A stretch of DNA of 64,000 bases, from the NCBI GenBank assembly GCA_033060915.1, contig CM065379.1:17501-81500 (forward strand), in the 5' to 3' direction. How positions within the stretch are numbered: position 1 is the first letter of the stretch; each line of letters starts with the position of its first letter. Position numbers and translations under genes: made by a program. This stretch comes from Euryodendron excelsum (Eukaryota > Streptophyta > Magnoliopsida > Ericales > Pentaphylacaceae). Positions 46,015 to 58,084 of this stretch are shown here, piece by piece. The notes under the pieces are model-generated. The model did no database searches. It was not told where the DNA came from and saw nothing but the letters and a program-made list of their open reading frames with translations.

Positions 46015-46152
46015 AGTTGTCTCTCCAATTCTAACTCTCTTAGTTATCTCAAAATAAAGATTTAGTAGAGACATTTTTGTAGACTATCCACTAATTGATA
46101 TGACATTCTTGTCTCTCCAATTCTAACTCTCTTAGTTATCTAAAAATAAAGC
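46015..46152. repeat. 93-bp-spaced direct repeat at the LINE 5' end
   Basis: TTGTCTCTCCAATTCTAACT..TTAGTTATCTNAAAATAAAG occurs at about 46017-46056 and 46110-46151. It may mark a complex LINE 5' junction or a later tandem duplication. Confidence 0.7.
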
Positions 46153-46730
46153 CATGAGAAAATTTTGACCATGCCAAATTATCCGAATACTCAAATATAT
46201 ATTTCAAATTTGAAAAATCAGCATAATTTACATGTTGCTCGTGTTATTCCCTTTTCATCATACTAAACCGTGTTGATCGAAAGTATGCGAGGGTTCTTAG
46301 GCTAATGCCTACAATTTTCATGCATAATTTTCTTTTTCTTTTTTTATAATGAATGATTGAAGTATAATTTCTATACGTGCTCGAGAATGAAACATGTTGA
46401 TGAATAGAAGACAGTTTTTTGTGTTTGTTTTTTTTTTTTTCCTTCTTGGGCTGTTAACTTGGAGGAAATTAGCTTAAGTTTTTGCACTACTATTTTCTTA
46501 AACAAAAGAAATATATGGCAGTGATTTTCTTGAAAAAATTAGTCACTTTGATGAGTCTTCTAATCAATGTGTTGGGACCTAACTCTACTGCATCATTCAA
46601 ATAAATTTTTAGCTTATATTTCCCTCAATTTTATTGGAGACATTTTTGTATACAAATATTAAAAGTTTGTTTTATTTTTCCTCACATCTGATTGAAAGTA
46701 ATTTTCCTTTTCCCCCCATTGTGATGACAG

Positions 46731-47799
46731 TGCAAACGAACAAAATTCTCATTCTTCCCCGGCACTCCACCCAAAGCGGAGGAGCCTAGGGGAGCCTAAC
46801 TCAACTCCCATTTTTAATATTTAATATTTTTTAATATTTAAATTTAGCTCACCTCAATTTTACCTAGCCCACCCCTTTCTAATGCTCATCCCAACACATT
46901 TTGTTGTAACTCAATTATCTAACACAGCCCATTTTAATTTTAATTCTTAAAACATATAAAAATTAAATTAAGTGCAATAATTGAGAGACTAACCTTCCAA
47001 TATTCCATGGATTGAGAAGGTTTATTTTCATTTCGAAAGCATAAAAAAAATAAGTAAATAAATTTTTATTTAATTTACTAACATCGGTAATGCTATATCA
47101 TCCCAAAAGGGTTGACGAATTTTTTTCGCTCATAAATGATCAGTTTGTCTAGAAAAAGGTTAATGAATTTTTTTATTTTTTTTATTTTTGCCCATATTTC
47201 ATGAAGAACCATCAAACACAACTTCAATACATGCTTTTCCTTGGATATATTTTTGAATATTTACATGTTTATGTACACGTTGTCTATATATAATTAGTTA
47301 TAGAATTGTTTGGTCCGTATAACTTTTGCATATACATATTATAAAAATTTTTTTTATAATTTATTAAATTTTGGCATAGCTCAAGCAACTCAAAATCCTG
47401 ACTCCGCCCTTGATTCCACTCCATTTTTTTCCTTCTCATTTCAACTCTAAGTGCCCTTATCCAGGTAAAGTACCAAGCAAGAACCATTCCTCATTTGAAA
47501 CTTACAACAAAACTATGGTAGCCTTCATTACCATCATATTTGTTTACACCATAGCATTAGCAGCTGAAATAATAGTGCAAACTCAAAACACAAGCTATCG
47601 TGTTATTTGTGGTCGTATCAGTTTCTTCTCGAGAGCTCTTACCTCAATTTCACTTCTACTAATTCTTGTCCCTATGTTCAGGTGGCTTCTTTTAATCGTA
47701 CGAGGCATCTTCCTTGTAAGGTTATTACGAAACTCATTTGAGGGAGCAACTCGACGCTGTTTGCCTGAGAAATTAATGTTATCATCTATCGAATCGTAA
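46731..47799 (+). pseudogene. Small four-helix membrane protein, copy 4 (dead)
   Basis: Exon 2 begins at 46731 after TGATGACAG, as in copy 2. It is interrupted by a hAT-like element (46772-47412). After it, ...SALIQ is put out of frame by a 1-nt loss (TACCAAGC instead of TACCAAAGC, about 47473), then SKNHSSFETYNKTMVAF resumes. A 62-nt deletion relative to copy 2 (between two ATTT tetramers) removes the conserved C-terminal tail and shifts the frame, giving a foreign end (..RNSFEGATRRCLPE..). The remaining frame, 47410-47799, cannot encode the normal protein. No exon 1 is present: the intron is cut by the LINE. It is the unit-2 counterpart of copy 2. Confidence 0.9.
46772..47412. mobile_element. 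hAT-like non-autonomous element in copy 4 exon 2, 641 bp
   Basis: The ends CAAAGCGGAGGAGCC and (other strand) CAAGGGCGGAGTCAGG are inverted repeats typical of hAT elements. The flanks ACTCCACC (46764-46771) and ATTCCACT (47413-47420) are an 8-bp target duplication with two C/T changes. Copies 2, 3 and 5 give the uninterrupted exon. No transposase is encoded. Confidence 0.8.
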
Positions 47800-48019
47800 T
47801 GCAAAGAAACTAAATAATGTTTTTATTTATTTGTTCCTTGGTTGTAATTTTTTTTTTTTAAATCTCCAAGTGGATTTATTTAATCTTTTGTGTTTGCTTG
47901 AATGAAATTCTCTTTTTGGTAAAGGAAATATGTATTGTGAACAAAAAAAATTGTCCTCATATGTACTTTTGGAGTAATATAAGGCCAATGATTCAACCGT
48001 CCATTTCACTGTAACTAAC

Positions 48020-48202
48020 AACCTGTTTGGAACTTGGGGGAGAGAAGGAAAATGGAGAGAAAGAGAATATTAATCACTCTCTCTTTCTCTCTCTCTTTTT
48101 TCCTTCCCTTTCCCTCTTATGTAGAATCGAACAGGAAAAGAAAAGTAAACAGTGATTTTCCCTTCACTTCCGTTTTCTTCCCCAAGCTCCAAACAAGCTC
48201 TA
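48020..48202. mobile_element. MITE of the GCCTGTTTGGAA family, 3' of copy 4
   Basis: Ends ACCTGTTTGGAACTTGGGGG and CCCCAAGCTCCAAACAAGCT. It is at the same position as the MITE at 12116-12340 3' of copy 2, so it predates the segmental duplication. Confidence 0.75.
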
Positions 48203-48777
48203 AACATGTGATTAATATGTAATGTGAATTATGATTAGCACATTCCTAATATTTGGTTTTTTATCGATGTTATGTTTGTTGTTGGGTTCAAGTCCTGTAA
48301 TTGTGTTTGCTCTTTTGTTATGCTTGTAATTGCGACCAACAAAACAATAATGTACCTACACTGTGAACAGAGTACATAGTAAATAAATAAATAAAAATTA
48401 ACCATTTAATAAAAAAATATTTTAAAACACAATTACAGGTCTTATTAAGTATGGTTATCCAATCTTTGGGCTTTGAATTGGTAATTCTGAAAATGGTTTG
48501 ACCCTTCCACGAACCCAATGAAAGACCTATCTCATCATAAGGGTGGCAATGGGTTTAGATGGTGTTACTTTCAGTCTAAACCTGCCTGTTTAATTAGCGG
48601 ATCAAGAGGGGTAAAACCAAATTAGACAATTAAAATTACAAAAAACCTTAACATACACATTTAACCCATTTATTCCAACCATTTTTTTTTAAATTAAACA
48701 ATGTATGAAAAGTAAAATTGATAAATTAATAATGGTGTAAGATTCGGAGAATTGTTACACTCCGTTTGATCACAGTC

Positions 48778-49038
48778 TTGGTTTCAATTTTCTAGAAGTC
48801 CCTGAAACTACTTTTGAAAAATTAGTTTTGAAGATCCATGTGATCTCTCTTTGAAATTGAAGAAATACTCCAAACCTCACATTCAACAATACTAAATAAT
48901 TGAGATTAGGTCTCTCTTACTGTTAAATGCTGAACATGTGTTCATTGGAACTGGAAGATGGTTTTATGTTTTATTACTTTAGTGAACTATCTTTGTAGCA
49001 TTTAAACAATGTCTGTAGAGTTTGAGATGGAAAAGGTT

Positions 49039-49076
<38 letters not shown>

Positions 49077-49302
49077 CATTTGACAAGTTGATTATGAAAA
49101 CTGTTTTTGTCAATGCCACATTTCATGGACCCATTGCATAACATGTTTTCAAAAATCTTTCTCGAAAACACTCTAGTTTTAAGAACAATCTAAAAGGTAC
49201 TTTTCTTATTTTTGAAATCTGTTTTCATACCCAAAAATAATGCAAAATGAAAAAAATTCATTTTTTTAATATTTTCTAAAACACTGTAACCAAAAAAGGC
49301 CT
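48778..49302. mobile_element. Unit-2 counterpart of the TTA-flanked MITE, enlarged
   Basis: It starts after TTA with CACTCCGTTTGATCACAG and ends GTAACCAAAAAAGGC, at the same place as 12872-13133. The interior has about 260 bp extra, including (GA)n at 49044-49072. Either this copy is fuller, or the unit-1 copy suffered an internal deletion. Confidence 0.55.
49044..49072 (+). repeat. (GA)n microsatellite
   Basis: An uninterrupted GA run, absent from the unit-1 counterpart. Confidence 0.95.
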
Positions 49303-51599
49303 TTATTTCTTTTATGAAAACATTATAATAAGATGACCCGTTGGGTCCAAGAGACTCAACTCATGCCTGACCAATTTATAAATTGAATTGGAAGATGTTA
49401 AACCAAACTCAGCTAATGTATTTTAAACAATCAAAAATCTAAACCCAAACTTCAAAACAAGAGTCTTTTGATCGGGTAGACGGATTAGACCAAAAAAATT
49501 GCCACCAATCTCACGCCGAAATATTATTAATTCTGGTGTCATTAGTATTTTTCTGTTTTTCGGTATTAGAAATACAAAGCAGAGGAAATAAAGTTTACTC
49601 AAAATTGTAATGATAGTTGAAATGTCCTACTTTTTATTTTTTAGGTGATTGCAAAAAATTTGAATTTTTTTAGATAATTTTTTTGTTACATAATTTTTAA
49701 ACAAAATACTGCACCAGAGTGATATAATTTCCATATTTTTAACATTATGATCCAAAATGATGACTATTTTAGTTTGAAATAAAAATAGCATAAAAATAAA
49801 AAATTCTATTCATAACAGAGAACAAGAAAACAGTGACTATTTTTTTTTCCTTTTTTTGTTTTTGAACCACGTTGTTTGTGAATTCACACCCACGTTTTTG
49901 ACTTTCAAACTAAAAGACAATTACCCTTACCCAATCAAAACTCTCTGAGATTGGAATTTCAAAACTAAATCAATTTATATTCTGTGAGGTCCGGTACAAC
50001 TTTGGCATGCATATGAGATTCTTGGGTTATGTGACATCATTTGTGTATTTCAACCTAAAAAATGGCATGTTCTTGGAAACGTTTCATTATTTAATTCTCA
50101 AAATATTCAAAAACTTATTTCTAAAATGAAACAGAGCTATGTTATATGGGTTTTTTTAAAATATATAGAGTAATCATGTCAAATTTACTCAACACTTGTA
50201 TATAAAGGTACGAGTATGAAATATGTCTTCGACGTATATTTTTAAACATTTATTCAACTAGAATATTTGGTAATTAGACACATACCTGAAAAAATACTTA
50301 GTTTTTGGGGAAAAAAATATCAGGTAATTTGGATAAATTTCCCAAAGTCTTGGTCATTGCCTCTCCAAGGAGATGTCTACATATTAAACACGTTTAAAAT
50401 TTTTGAAATGTATGTGGGATACAAGTAAAAAGGCACTTCGGACAAAACGAGTATGGATTGAATTTTGAAGCATTTCCAACATCACATCCTTATCAATTTT
50501 TCATAATCATAAATAAGATCACATGCTTGGACTTGAACCTTGCAGATTCAAAACAAGAAAATAATATCTTGTCATGTGGGTAAAGACTTTATTTATATAA
50601 CCATCTCCAGACTCCATAATGACATGAGCCTGATGTATTGTTCTTTTTTTTTTTTTTTTTCTATCCAAAAGCGATCTTCAACTTATCCGTTTTCAACTTG
50701 TATCCTCAAGTCTAGCAAATAAATCTTCAACTTGTATCCTGTGTTCTTTGATTCTCAAAAAAAAAAAAAAAATTTGCATAGCAAATAATTATCTTGGCCG
50801 AAATATAGTTTGTACGACTTCTCAATTAATTGCCAAGAACATATATAAGAAAGAACGATGGCAAGGAAGCCATTATTTTTCGGATGACCAACATTTTGAT
50901 TCTTGGTAGAAAGGTATGTCGTTGGAAGTTGGTAAGAGTTTTTTTATAAATAATAATTACTCACTGATTATATATCAACTATGTGAGTTACTCTAATGTC
51001 CAAAAAAATATCTTTCAACACTGGAACCATAGCTCACCCGTAATTCCTTATGTTTTGACTAGTAATCTCAGTTGAAAACTTGCAGAAATTGCAAGACCAT
51101 TATGAGCATAGCATTAAGGCCACATAAAAAGAAATAACAACATAAACGAGTGAATACAAATGAACTTGAAACGCTTAAAACTTTAAACAAAAAATGTTTA
51201 GAGTTATTAACCCAATGTGGTTAAAAAATAACCGCATAACTCTTTGTAGTTTGAACTTATTTAGAAAATAAATAGAACTGTGACAAATTTAATAAAATGA
51301 CAAAAGTATTCTTAAGAAAGATAACTTTTTATTTTAACATAAAAGAACAAAATCATATTTTTAATGTTTTATTTTAAAGAGATAAAATTAAAAACTATTC
51401 TTATGACATAGTTGTTGTTAATTCCAACAATTTGCATTTACCCTTATTTTTTTAGTTAGTTAGAAAGACCACTTTTCTAGTTTTCTTGGGTGTTCTGGGC
51501 TCTCCACCCAACACCCACTCCCTCCTTCCATCAGGTAAAGCTTTGTATGGACGAAGGGAGGAGAGGTGAGGGTGTCCTAATATCTAAACATCGTTACGT
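49303..51599. other. Intergenic DNA collinear with unit 1
   Basis: Matches about 13137-16640 in unit 1 with several gaps. It lacks the SINE-like region (13490-14040), two of the three tandem units, and the GGT-rich tract. A stretch at about 51190-51430 shares text with the long-TIR element at 40991 (AACAAAATCATATTTTTAATG). No gene is supported. Confidence 0.5.
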
Positions 51600-51900
51600 A
51601 AGGGTGCAGCTAGAGTGACGGTTACAGCCATATAGAGACGGCTTGAGTTGCTAGGAAATGCTACACGTCAACGCTCATCATGTTCATGATCAAGTGAGGA
51701 GTGTTTTCTTTTTTTCCATGTCAAGATCTGATTAGGTCTGTCACTCTTTGTACAAAATGCTGGCTGTCCTTCTAACATACCCATCCAACTCAACACTGAA
51801 GTGACCAAACTAACCAGAGCTGATAAATATCGGTCTATGAATTCCGAAATGAAATGAAAAGATATGATAGCTTAGGCTAAAGGACGAGGAGGTTGTGAAG

Positions 51901-53649
51901 ATGGCCAACGGACATCCGACGAATGTCAGACACCAGAAGTGAGTACAAATGTTTTTTCATAACTCTTTTTTTTTTGTTGCTTTGTTACTGTTTTTCTTTC
52001 ATCCCCCCCTCTTTTTGTTTCCATATTGAATATGTTTTGCTATTTTTGGCGTTTTAGATACTGTTTTATCGCTCTAAATTTTTATTGATATGTTCTATAA
52101 AAGCACATAGAATTTAGTTGGGCTTTGGACTTTCTATTTTTGAGATACAGCAATACTGGCGGCGATATTCATAAAATGGAATGATTATATTTATTATTCA
52201 GACACGAAGCAGTAATCTTTCTTAATTTGTCAATGTTTTGTTTTGACAAGTATTGTAATTACGCAAAATGACTGGGAGTCTGGACATATGGTTGATTCTC
52301 TTTCGCCTGATGGCTTTGAGTAGTTGATCCGAAGTATGCAAGAGTTCTTAAGCTGTCATTTGATCCGAAGTATGGACTCTTAAATTTGTGAAATAAATAC
52401 CTGTGTATCAGATATTTAGTACTCAAAAAAAAAAACAAATGATAGGAGATTTATGTATGATATAGCTAGTTAGACATGCCCCCAACAAGTATATATATAT
52501 AGATGAGTTTTTTTTAATAAAATTATGCATAAAACTTCTATTTGTGCATATATCTTAGTTTATATACATCATTTTACCTTTAAAAAATTAAAAGAAGTAC
52601 TTAATAAATATGAAAACTATTTTTGTCCTTGTGTCGTTAGAAATGAGAATTAAAAGAATTCGATACTTAGACACATACATGCACCGATATTTGTACCCGA
52701 GTCCATATAAGTATGTAATATAGATTGCCATGCATAATTACTTTCTTAAATTCATGGTGAAAGATAGAAGAATAGTTTTCAGGTTTTTTCCTTCTAAGGC
52801 TGTTAACTTAGATGAAATAAACTGAAGTTTTCCCACTACGTGTTCTTAAGGAAATTTATAGTCTTGCATAAATCTTTACCGAAATGATGTAGCAGTGATT
52901 CTTTTTAAAATATAAACAACTTTGATGAGTCTTTGGGATTTGGTTTCAAATAGTTTTGATTGAACTTATTTAATTTTCAATTATAAAGCTTTTTGAAAGA
53001 CCTCCTTTAAATACAAATTTTTTTTTATTGAAGTATTATTGGCATTACATTTTTTTGAACTTATATTTCTCTGAAATTTATTTGAGCCATAAATGTCTCT
53101 AAATATAAGAAGTTTTGTTTTATTTTTCCTAACATGTGATTGAAAGTAATTTCTTTTTTCCCTTGTGATGATAGTGCAAACGAACAAGATCGTAATTCTT
53201 CTTCCGCCGCATTTCACGCCATTTTCATCCTTCTCATTTCAACTCTAAGTACCCTCCTCCAATTGAAGTACCTGAGCAAGAAAAGTTCCCCATTTGAAAC
53301 TCACTACAGAATTATGGTAGCCTTCACTATTGCCCTAGTTGTTTATGCAATAGCATTAGCGGCTGAAATATTTACTCGCACTCAATACAGAAGCTATCAT
53401 GTTTTTTGTGACCGCTTTAGTCTTTTCTCGGGAGCTCTTGCCTCAATTTTACTACTACTAAATGTCGTCCCAGTTTTTGGGTGGTTTCTTTTGATCTTAT
53501 GGGCCATTCTCCTTGTAAGGGTATTATGGGACCCGCATGCTAAATCGCTTTACTATCAAGCATTGTTGAATGTCTTATATATGCTCATGATGGATCATAA
53601 CTTGAGGGAGCAACGCCAGCGGTTGCCTTTGTGCATAAGTCGTTGTTAA
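51901..53649 (+). CDS. Small four-helix membrane protein, copy 5 (two exons, 170 aa)
   Basis: Exon 1 is 51901-51938 (MANGHPTNVRHQ plus two bases, donor GTGAGT). Exon 2 is 53175-53649 (acceptor GATGATAG). The join is in frame, ..HQ-NANEQDRNSSS... The layout matches copy 3: four hydrophobic segments, SPFETH at 51-56, GVFGW-like turn between helices 3 and 4, and the YYQALLNVLYMLMMDHNL tail. The C-terminus differs: copy 3 ends ..QRLPV, whereas here a 342-bp deletion relative to copy 3 removed the old stop and joined the frame to former 3' flank, giving ..QRLPLCISRC. Helices and motifs are intact, so the gene may still work. Function unknown. Confidence 0.8.
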
Positions 53650-54329
53650 AGTATTTCTTTGTCCTTCCGTTGTATTTGATAGTGCATTACTCAATTTAGT
53701 GTGTAACTTTGTTATGAATAACAAAATTGCTTATGTGCACCCTTTTCAATTTAGTGTATAACTTTGTTATCGATAACAAAATTACATGTATGACTTGACT
53801 TCTGAGGAGGGATTTTGTTAAGATTTATTTATTATTTTTTAATAATCTATTCTATATCTCTAAACTAAATGTATGTCAAGAGTGTCCTATTCAACTGTTC
53901 TATAACTCCATTCTGCTATGATGTATGTCTCAAAAACTCCAGACAAGCTAACCTAAGCAAAGGTTAGAGTCCTAACACCACTCAAACATGCCCCTCATGG
54001 TTCATGGGGGCTTGAACCCGAACCTTCCCTAGTTCAGAGTCTGTTTATTTCCAAACTTACGTTAAGCAAACTGAAATTTTAAAGGAAAAAAAAGAACTTT
54101 TAATTCCCGCTTCATTCTATTCCTGATTGAACTACTTGTATTTGAGTTGAACTTGAGGCATCTCAGTATAATCTGGTTCATCCGCGTCCTCACAAGAATC
54201 GGTTCCTATCCGCTAAACTTAGTAACAATTATTTAACTTAAATAATGAGCTCTGTTTGGCTATATTTCAAGAATGGAGAAATTTCTATTAAAAAGTTAGG
54301 CCAGCATACATTTTTCTATCTCATGGTCC

Positions 54330-55345
54330 CAAGGGTCATGTCAATTGGGTTCTGGTAGAGTTGGGAACCTTTACTAACATTTATAGTTAGGTCTAAATCT
54401 GGCCTGTTTAATTATTGGATTGAGAGGCCTAAAACCATATTAGACATAACTAAAGTTACAAAAACCTTAACATACTCATCCATTTATTCCAATTTTCTAA
54501 ATTTAAACAACATATTAAGAATAAAATTCATAAATTAATAATGATGTAGTTTTTTTTAAAAAAAAAAAAGAAATACAAAAACAGAGCAACTACTCGGGTT
54601 CAAACTTTTAAGAAGTTTTTTTTTTTTTTAAACATTATAATACAATGACCTGTTGGGACCAAGTGGGTCAACTTGGACCTGACTGTTATATAAATTGGGT
54701 TGGAAGATGTTAAATTGAACTTTGCTAATTTGTTTTAAAAGGTCAAAAATCCAAATCCAAACTCTTCAAATTAAAACTCTGGTTGGTCTGGTGGACTGAT
54801 TGGGTTAAAAGTTACCTAATCTCATGACAAAATATTATTAATTTTCACGTCAGCAGTATTTTTTTGAAGTTTACTTGGATTGTAATGGCAGTCAAAGTGT
54901 CGTAAGTTCTTTTTTTTTTTTTTATTACTATTGGAAGTTTCGTGGTTGAAACCTAATTCGACAATAAATATCTATTTCACCAATTAGCATGACTCTTATG
55001 TTATGTTGTATTTAGATTCCAGATTTACAGGGAAAATAAAAAAGGATGAGAAATGAAATTATTGTTGTGGATTGGTTGTAAGGAAAAGTAATAAGTAAAA
55101 GAATACAAAAGAGAAATTAGTGAAGAAAGCATATTCTCTCATTTCTTTTTGCAGTGTTATAAGTGCCTATTAATTTCTTTCTCATTTTTTTCAATGTAAC
55201 TAGACAAGAGCCTGAAATGGTTAAATGCTATGTTTGGACCACAAATTTATTGAGAGAAAGGAAAAGGAAACATGATAGACTCAAGAGTAATAAGACTTAG
55301 TGAAGCACTACTAACAAAAGAGCCTAACTTTTTGAAAAAAAAAAT
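54330..55345. repeat. Third copy of the membrane-gene 3' flank
   Basis: Text such as GTTTAATTATTGGATTGAGAGGCC, GGGTTGGAAGATGTTAAA and AAAGAGCCTAACTTTTTG matches the 3' flanks of copy 2 (12660-13890) and copy 4 (48540-49500). It shows that the original unit was gene plus about 1.3 kb of flank, duplicated in tandem before the larger segmental duplication. Confidence 0.75.
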
Positions 55346-55604
55346 TTCCCATCTATTGTAGCTTAGGAAAAAAGATCTCTTATGCTATGTTCAGATATTG
55401 AATTTGTGGAAAAAAAAAATAGTAAAAAGATAAAAAAGAAAATAAAGTGAAATATTTGTCAAAAAAATTCAATTTGTTATTTGATTACATATAAATAATG
55501 AACACAATGTCATTTTATTTCCCTTTTTCTTGATAAATTAAAGATTTAAAAATAGCATTAAGTTTTTTCTTCACTTTTAGTGTACGATGACTTCTAAGTT
55601 CTAA

Positions 55605-55921
55605 CAACTTGTTTGTAACTTGTGAGAAGCAAGAGAAAAGAAGGAAAAAATAATTATTTTCTTTCCTTCCCCATTTGATTCTATATAGGAGAAAGGCAAA
55701 AGAACAAAGAGAAAAAAGAGGGAAATGGAGGAAAAACAAGGGAGGAAAAATTCTTTCTCTCTCTCTCTCTCTCTCTCCTTGGAATTTCAAGGAGAAAAAA
55801 ATAAATTTTCTTTCATTTTCATTTTTTTTTGCACAACAAAACGAAAAAAAGAGAAAACACTTTTCCTACCATTTCTCTCTCTATCATCCTTGCTTTCCCT
55901 TTCACTAGTTCCAAACATGGT
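55605..55921. mobile_element. MITE of the GCCTGTTTGGAA family, diverged
   Basis: Ends AACTTGTTTGTAACTTGTGAG and TTCACTAGTTCCAAACATGGT with the same purine/pyrimidine layout as the other members. It includes a (TC)n run at about 55754-55779. Confidence 0.6.
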
Positions 55922-56399
55922 GTAATGTGAAATTCAATGGAGATAAAGATATGCCAAATCGAAAAATATATGCGACAATGTGAAGGCCCACCCCGCAAAG
56001 GCTATTGGTGCAATTCGCATGTACAAGTTACACAGACGATGCCGTATCATCTAAATCAGTTACGTGGAGCCGTTGAGGTAGCGTCAGAAGTTGACACTTC
56101 TGAGAGGGACATTTGGGGCCACGAGGAATTTATGTGATTGGCTTTAATGGCAATCTCATTTCTGAATATTATTAGGTTTGTGAATTATAGCTTCTCGGAG
56201 CATGATATTCTTCCTACACGTTTGACAAGATATTTCTTTCTGCAAGATATTCTGTTAATGGGAGTCAGTGTTGACTTTGCCACCCTGGTGCTACCTGCTG
56301 TCGAAAGCGAGAGCGTCAGAATGTCTCACACCGGCCTTCCCGTTAGCAAGGGATTCTCCATCCGTCCCCTAACGATATTCTTAACTGCCACTACTAAAA

Positions 56400-56519
56400 C
56401 TCTCCTCTCTCCCACTCTGTCTGCACTCCTTTCTCTCTCTAACTTGTTAGGGTTTCTTGCGAGTAGGTTCTTGAGGGTAAAACCTCGAACTTCGACTCCT
56501 TGAAATTGCTAATCGACAG
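56400..56519 (+). promoter_or_regulatory. Probable 5'UTR exon with CT-rich leader and telo-box
   Basis: A pyrimidine-rich leader (TCTCCTCTCTCCCACTCTGT..) is followed by TTAGGGTTT (56447-56455), the telo-box common in leaders of plant housekeeping and translation genes. A usable donor CGACAG/GTTCAA occurs at 56519-56521. I infer this is the first, non-coding exon of the gene whose coding exons begin at 57659. The transcription start is not defined. Confidence 0.5.
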
Positions 56520-57658
56520 GTTCAATTTCCAATTTCTCTCTCTATATATATTATTTTTGGTTAATGTCGTTATTGAATATATATCTTGAGTGCTTTTGTT
56601 ATCATGAATGTGATTTTAATTTGAGAAGAACGATGGATTGAAATCCAGGAGGTTGATGAGTTTATAATTGGGCTTCCTAAGTCTTTTGACAGAAAGGAGA
56701 TGCAGCAATCCAACAAAGTTCGCTGTGTTGCCGATATGCTCGCGGTTTGAGCTGTGGAGAGGTGAGGTTGTTATAATCTGGTTCATGCTTTGTGTATGTG
56801 CTATGTGCTTATTTTTGTATTTTATTCAAATTAAAATCAAGATCAATTATTTTCTGTTTCTGCCAAACTCTTTCTTTTTTTGTAATTTTTGGAGCAGAGT
56901 CATGGGTATTGCTACCTGTCTAGAATCTGCCATGGACTTTTCCTCTAACCAATTTGTGGGCTAGTGTGGTAGTTTACCAGATGTTTATGGCATATGCCTT
57001 AGGTGCTTGTCGTATGAACTTGTATTTTATTCTCCCGAACAGGATTTTGCACATTTTGATGGCCTCCTCAGTTTTGGCTCTGCACGTGAATCCTTTCCAT
57101 AAAATTCGCACAATGCGAATGAATGGTTGCATTTAATTTTTTACCATTAGTCATGTGTGCAAAACCACCTTCAAGATGGACTCCACATTTTCGACAGTTC
57201 ATTTTGCTTTCCTTTTCATGGAATTCCCACAATGGGATTGAATGGTCGCATTTAATTTTTTTGCCCAGAAGCCATGTGTGCAAAAACACCTTCAAATGCC
57301 GAAACTAATCACAAATTCTCTGACGAACTGTCTTGTAAGCTTTATATAGCCATTTGTTTGTCAAACTGTTGCGAAGTATTCTTGTGCCTAACTATGCTAC
57401 TAAGACTGACAAGTTTTCTATAGGATTTGGATCAAGTCATGCACTATGTAGTCAATGTTGATGTAGTACTGTTACTACTGTATGTTTATTGCCATTCATT
57501 TACTATTGCTTTGTGAAGGATCATGTATGTTAATAACACTTGACATATGCTTGACTGCAGTGTTTTGGATGGATATGGTGCTTTCACAACTTTGGAGTAA
57601 CCTTATTATAAATAATTACTGATCTCAATTCTAAAAATACAGGGAGGATTAACACAGG

Positions 57659-58084
57659 ATGTCAACTGAAGCCATGAGTCTTATGATTGAGAGGTAATTT
57701 TTCCTCTAATGTATCTTATACATTTTGATATTTGTTACTCCTTGGTTGTATTACAAGAGTAGCAGGGATGGATATGTTTCATATCTCTGTTCTTCTGTGA
57801 ATGAATTGACCTCTCTTTGCTGGGCTGCTACGACCCTAGAGGGTTTAATCATTAGGGGCATGTTTTTCTCATGACTTTGGTGGTTGAATTATTCCAATTT
57901 TTTTCTTATTTAGTTTCATCACACAATTTTCTGGGTTGGATAGTTGCATCTTCATGCTCCCCTAAAAGAATGAGACTCGTTAAAAATGAGATAAGACGCA
58001 TGATACACTCATTTCTAAATCCCATGTCAAAATTAATGGGTAATTTGGTTTCCAACTTTCATATGGGATGCTCAAACACGTAAT

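Larger units (their letters stand above)
41669..46107 (-). mobile_element. 5'-truncated LINE (L1-like, RT plus RNase H), inactive
   Basis: On the minus strand, in order: the linker after the lost endonuclease (HWGQKAGSDWLKMGDKKTCF near 45950), the start of the reverse transcriptase (NPGKALGPDGMTAAFF near 45700), ILINGEPCGVIKPSR near 45290, the catalytic FADD at 44631-44642, a long frame (44262-43759, EKYLGLPSAIGRCKK..), the zinc-binding-type region (VPSKIQHFIWKC, near 43330), and an RNase H domain (42960-42412). A T-run at 41669-41680 is the poly(A) tail seen on the + strand. Frameshifts and three insertions break the ORF. The endonuclease is missing and the 5' end (about 46030-46107) is approximate. 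Confidence 0.85.
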
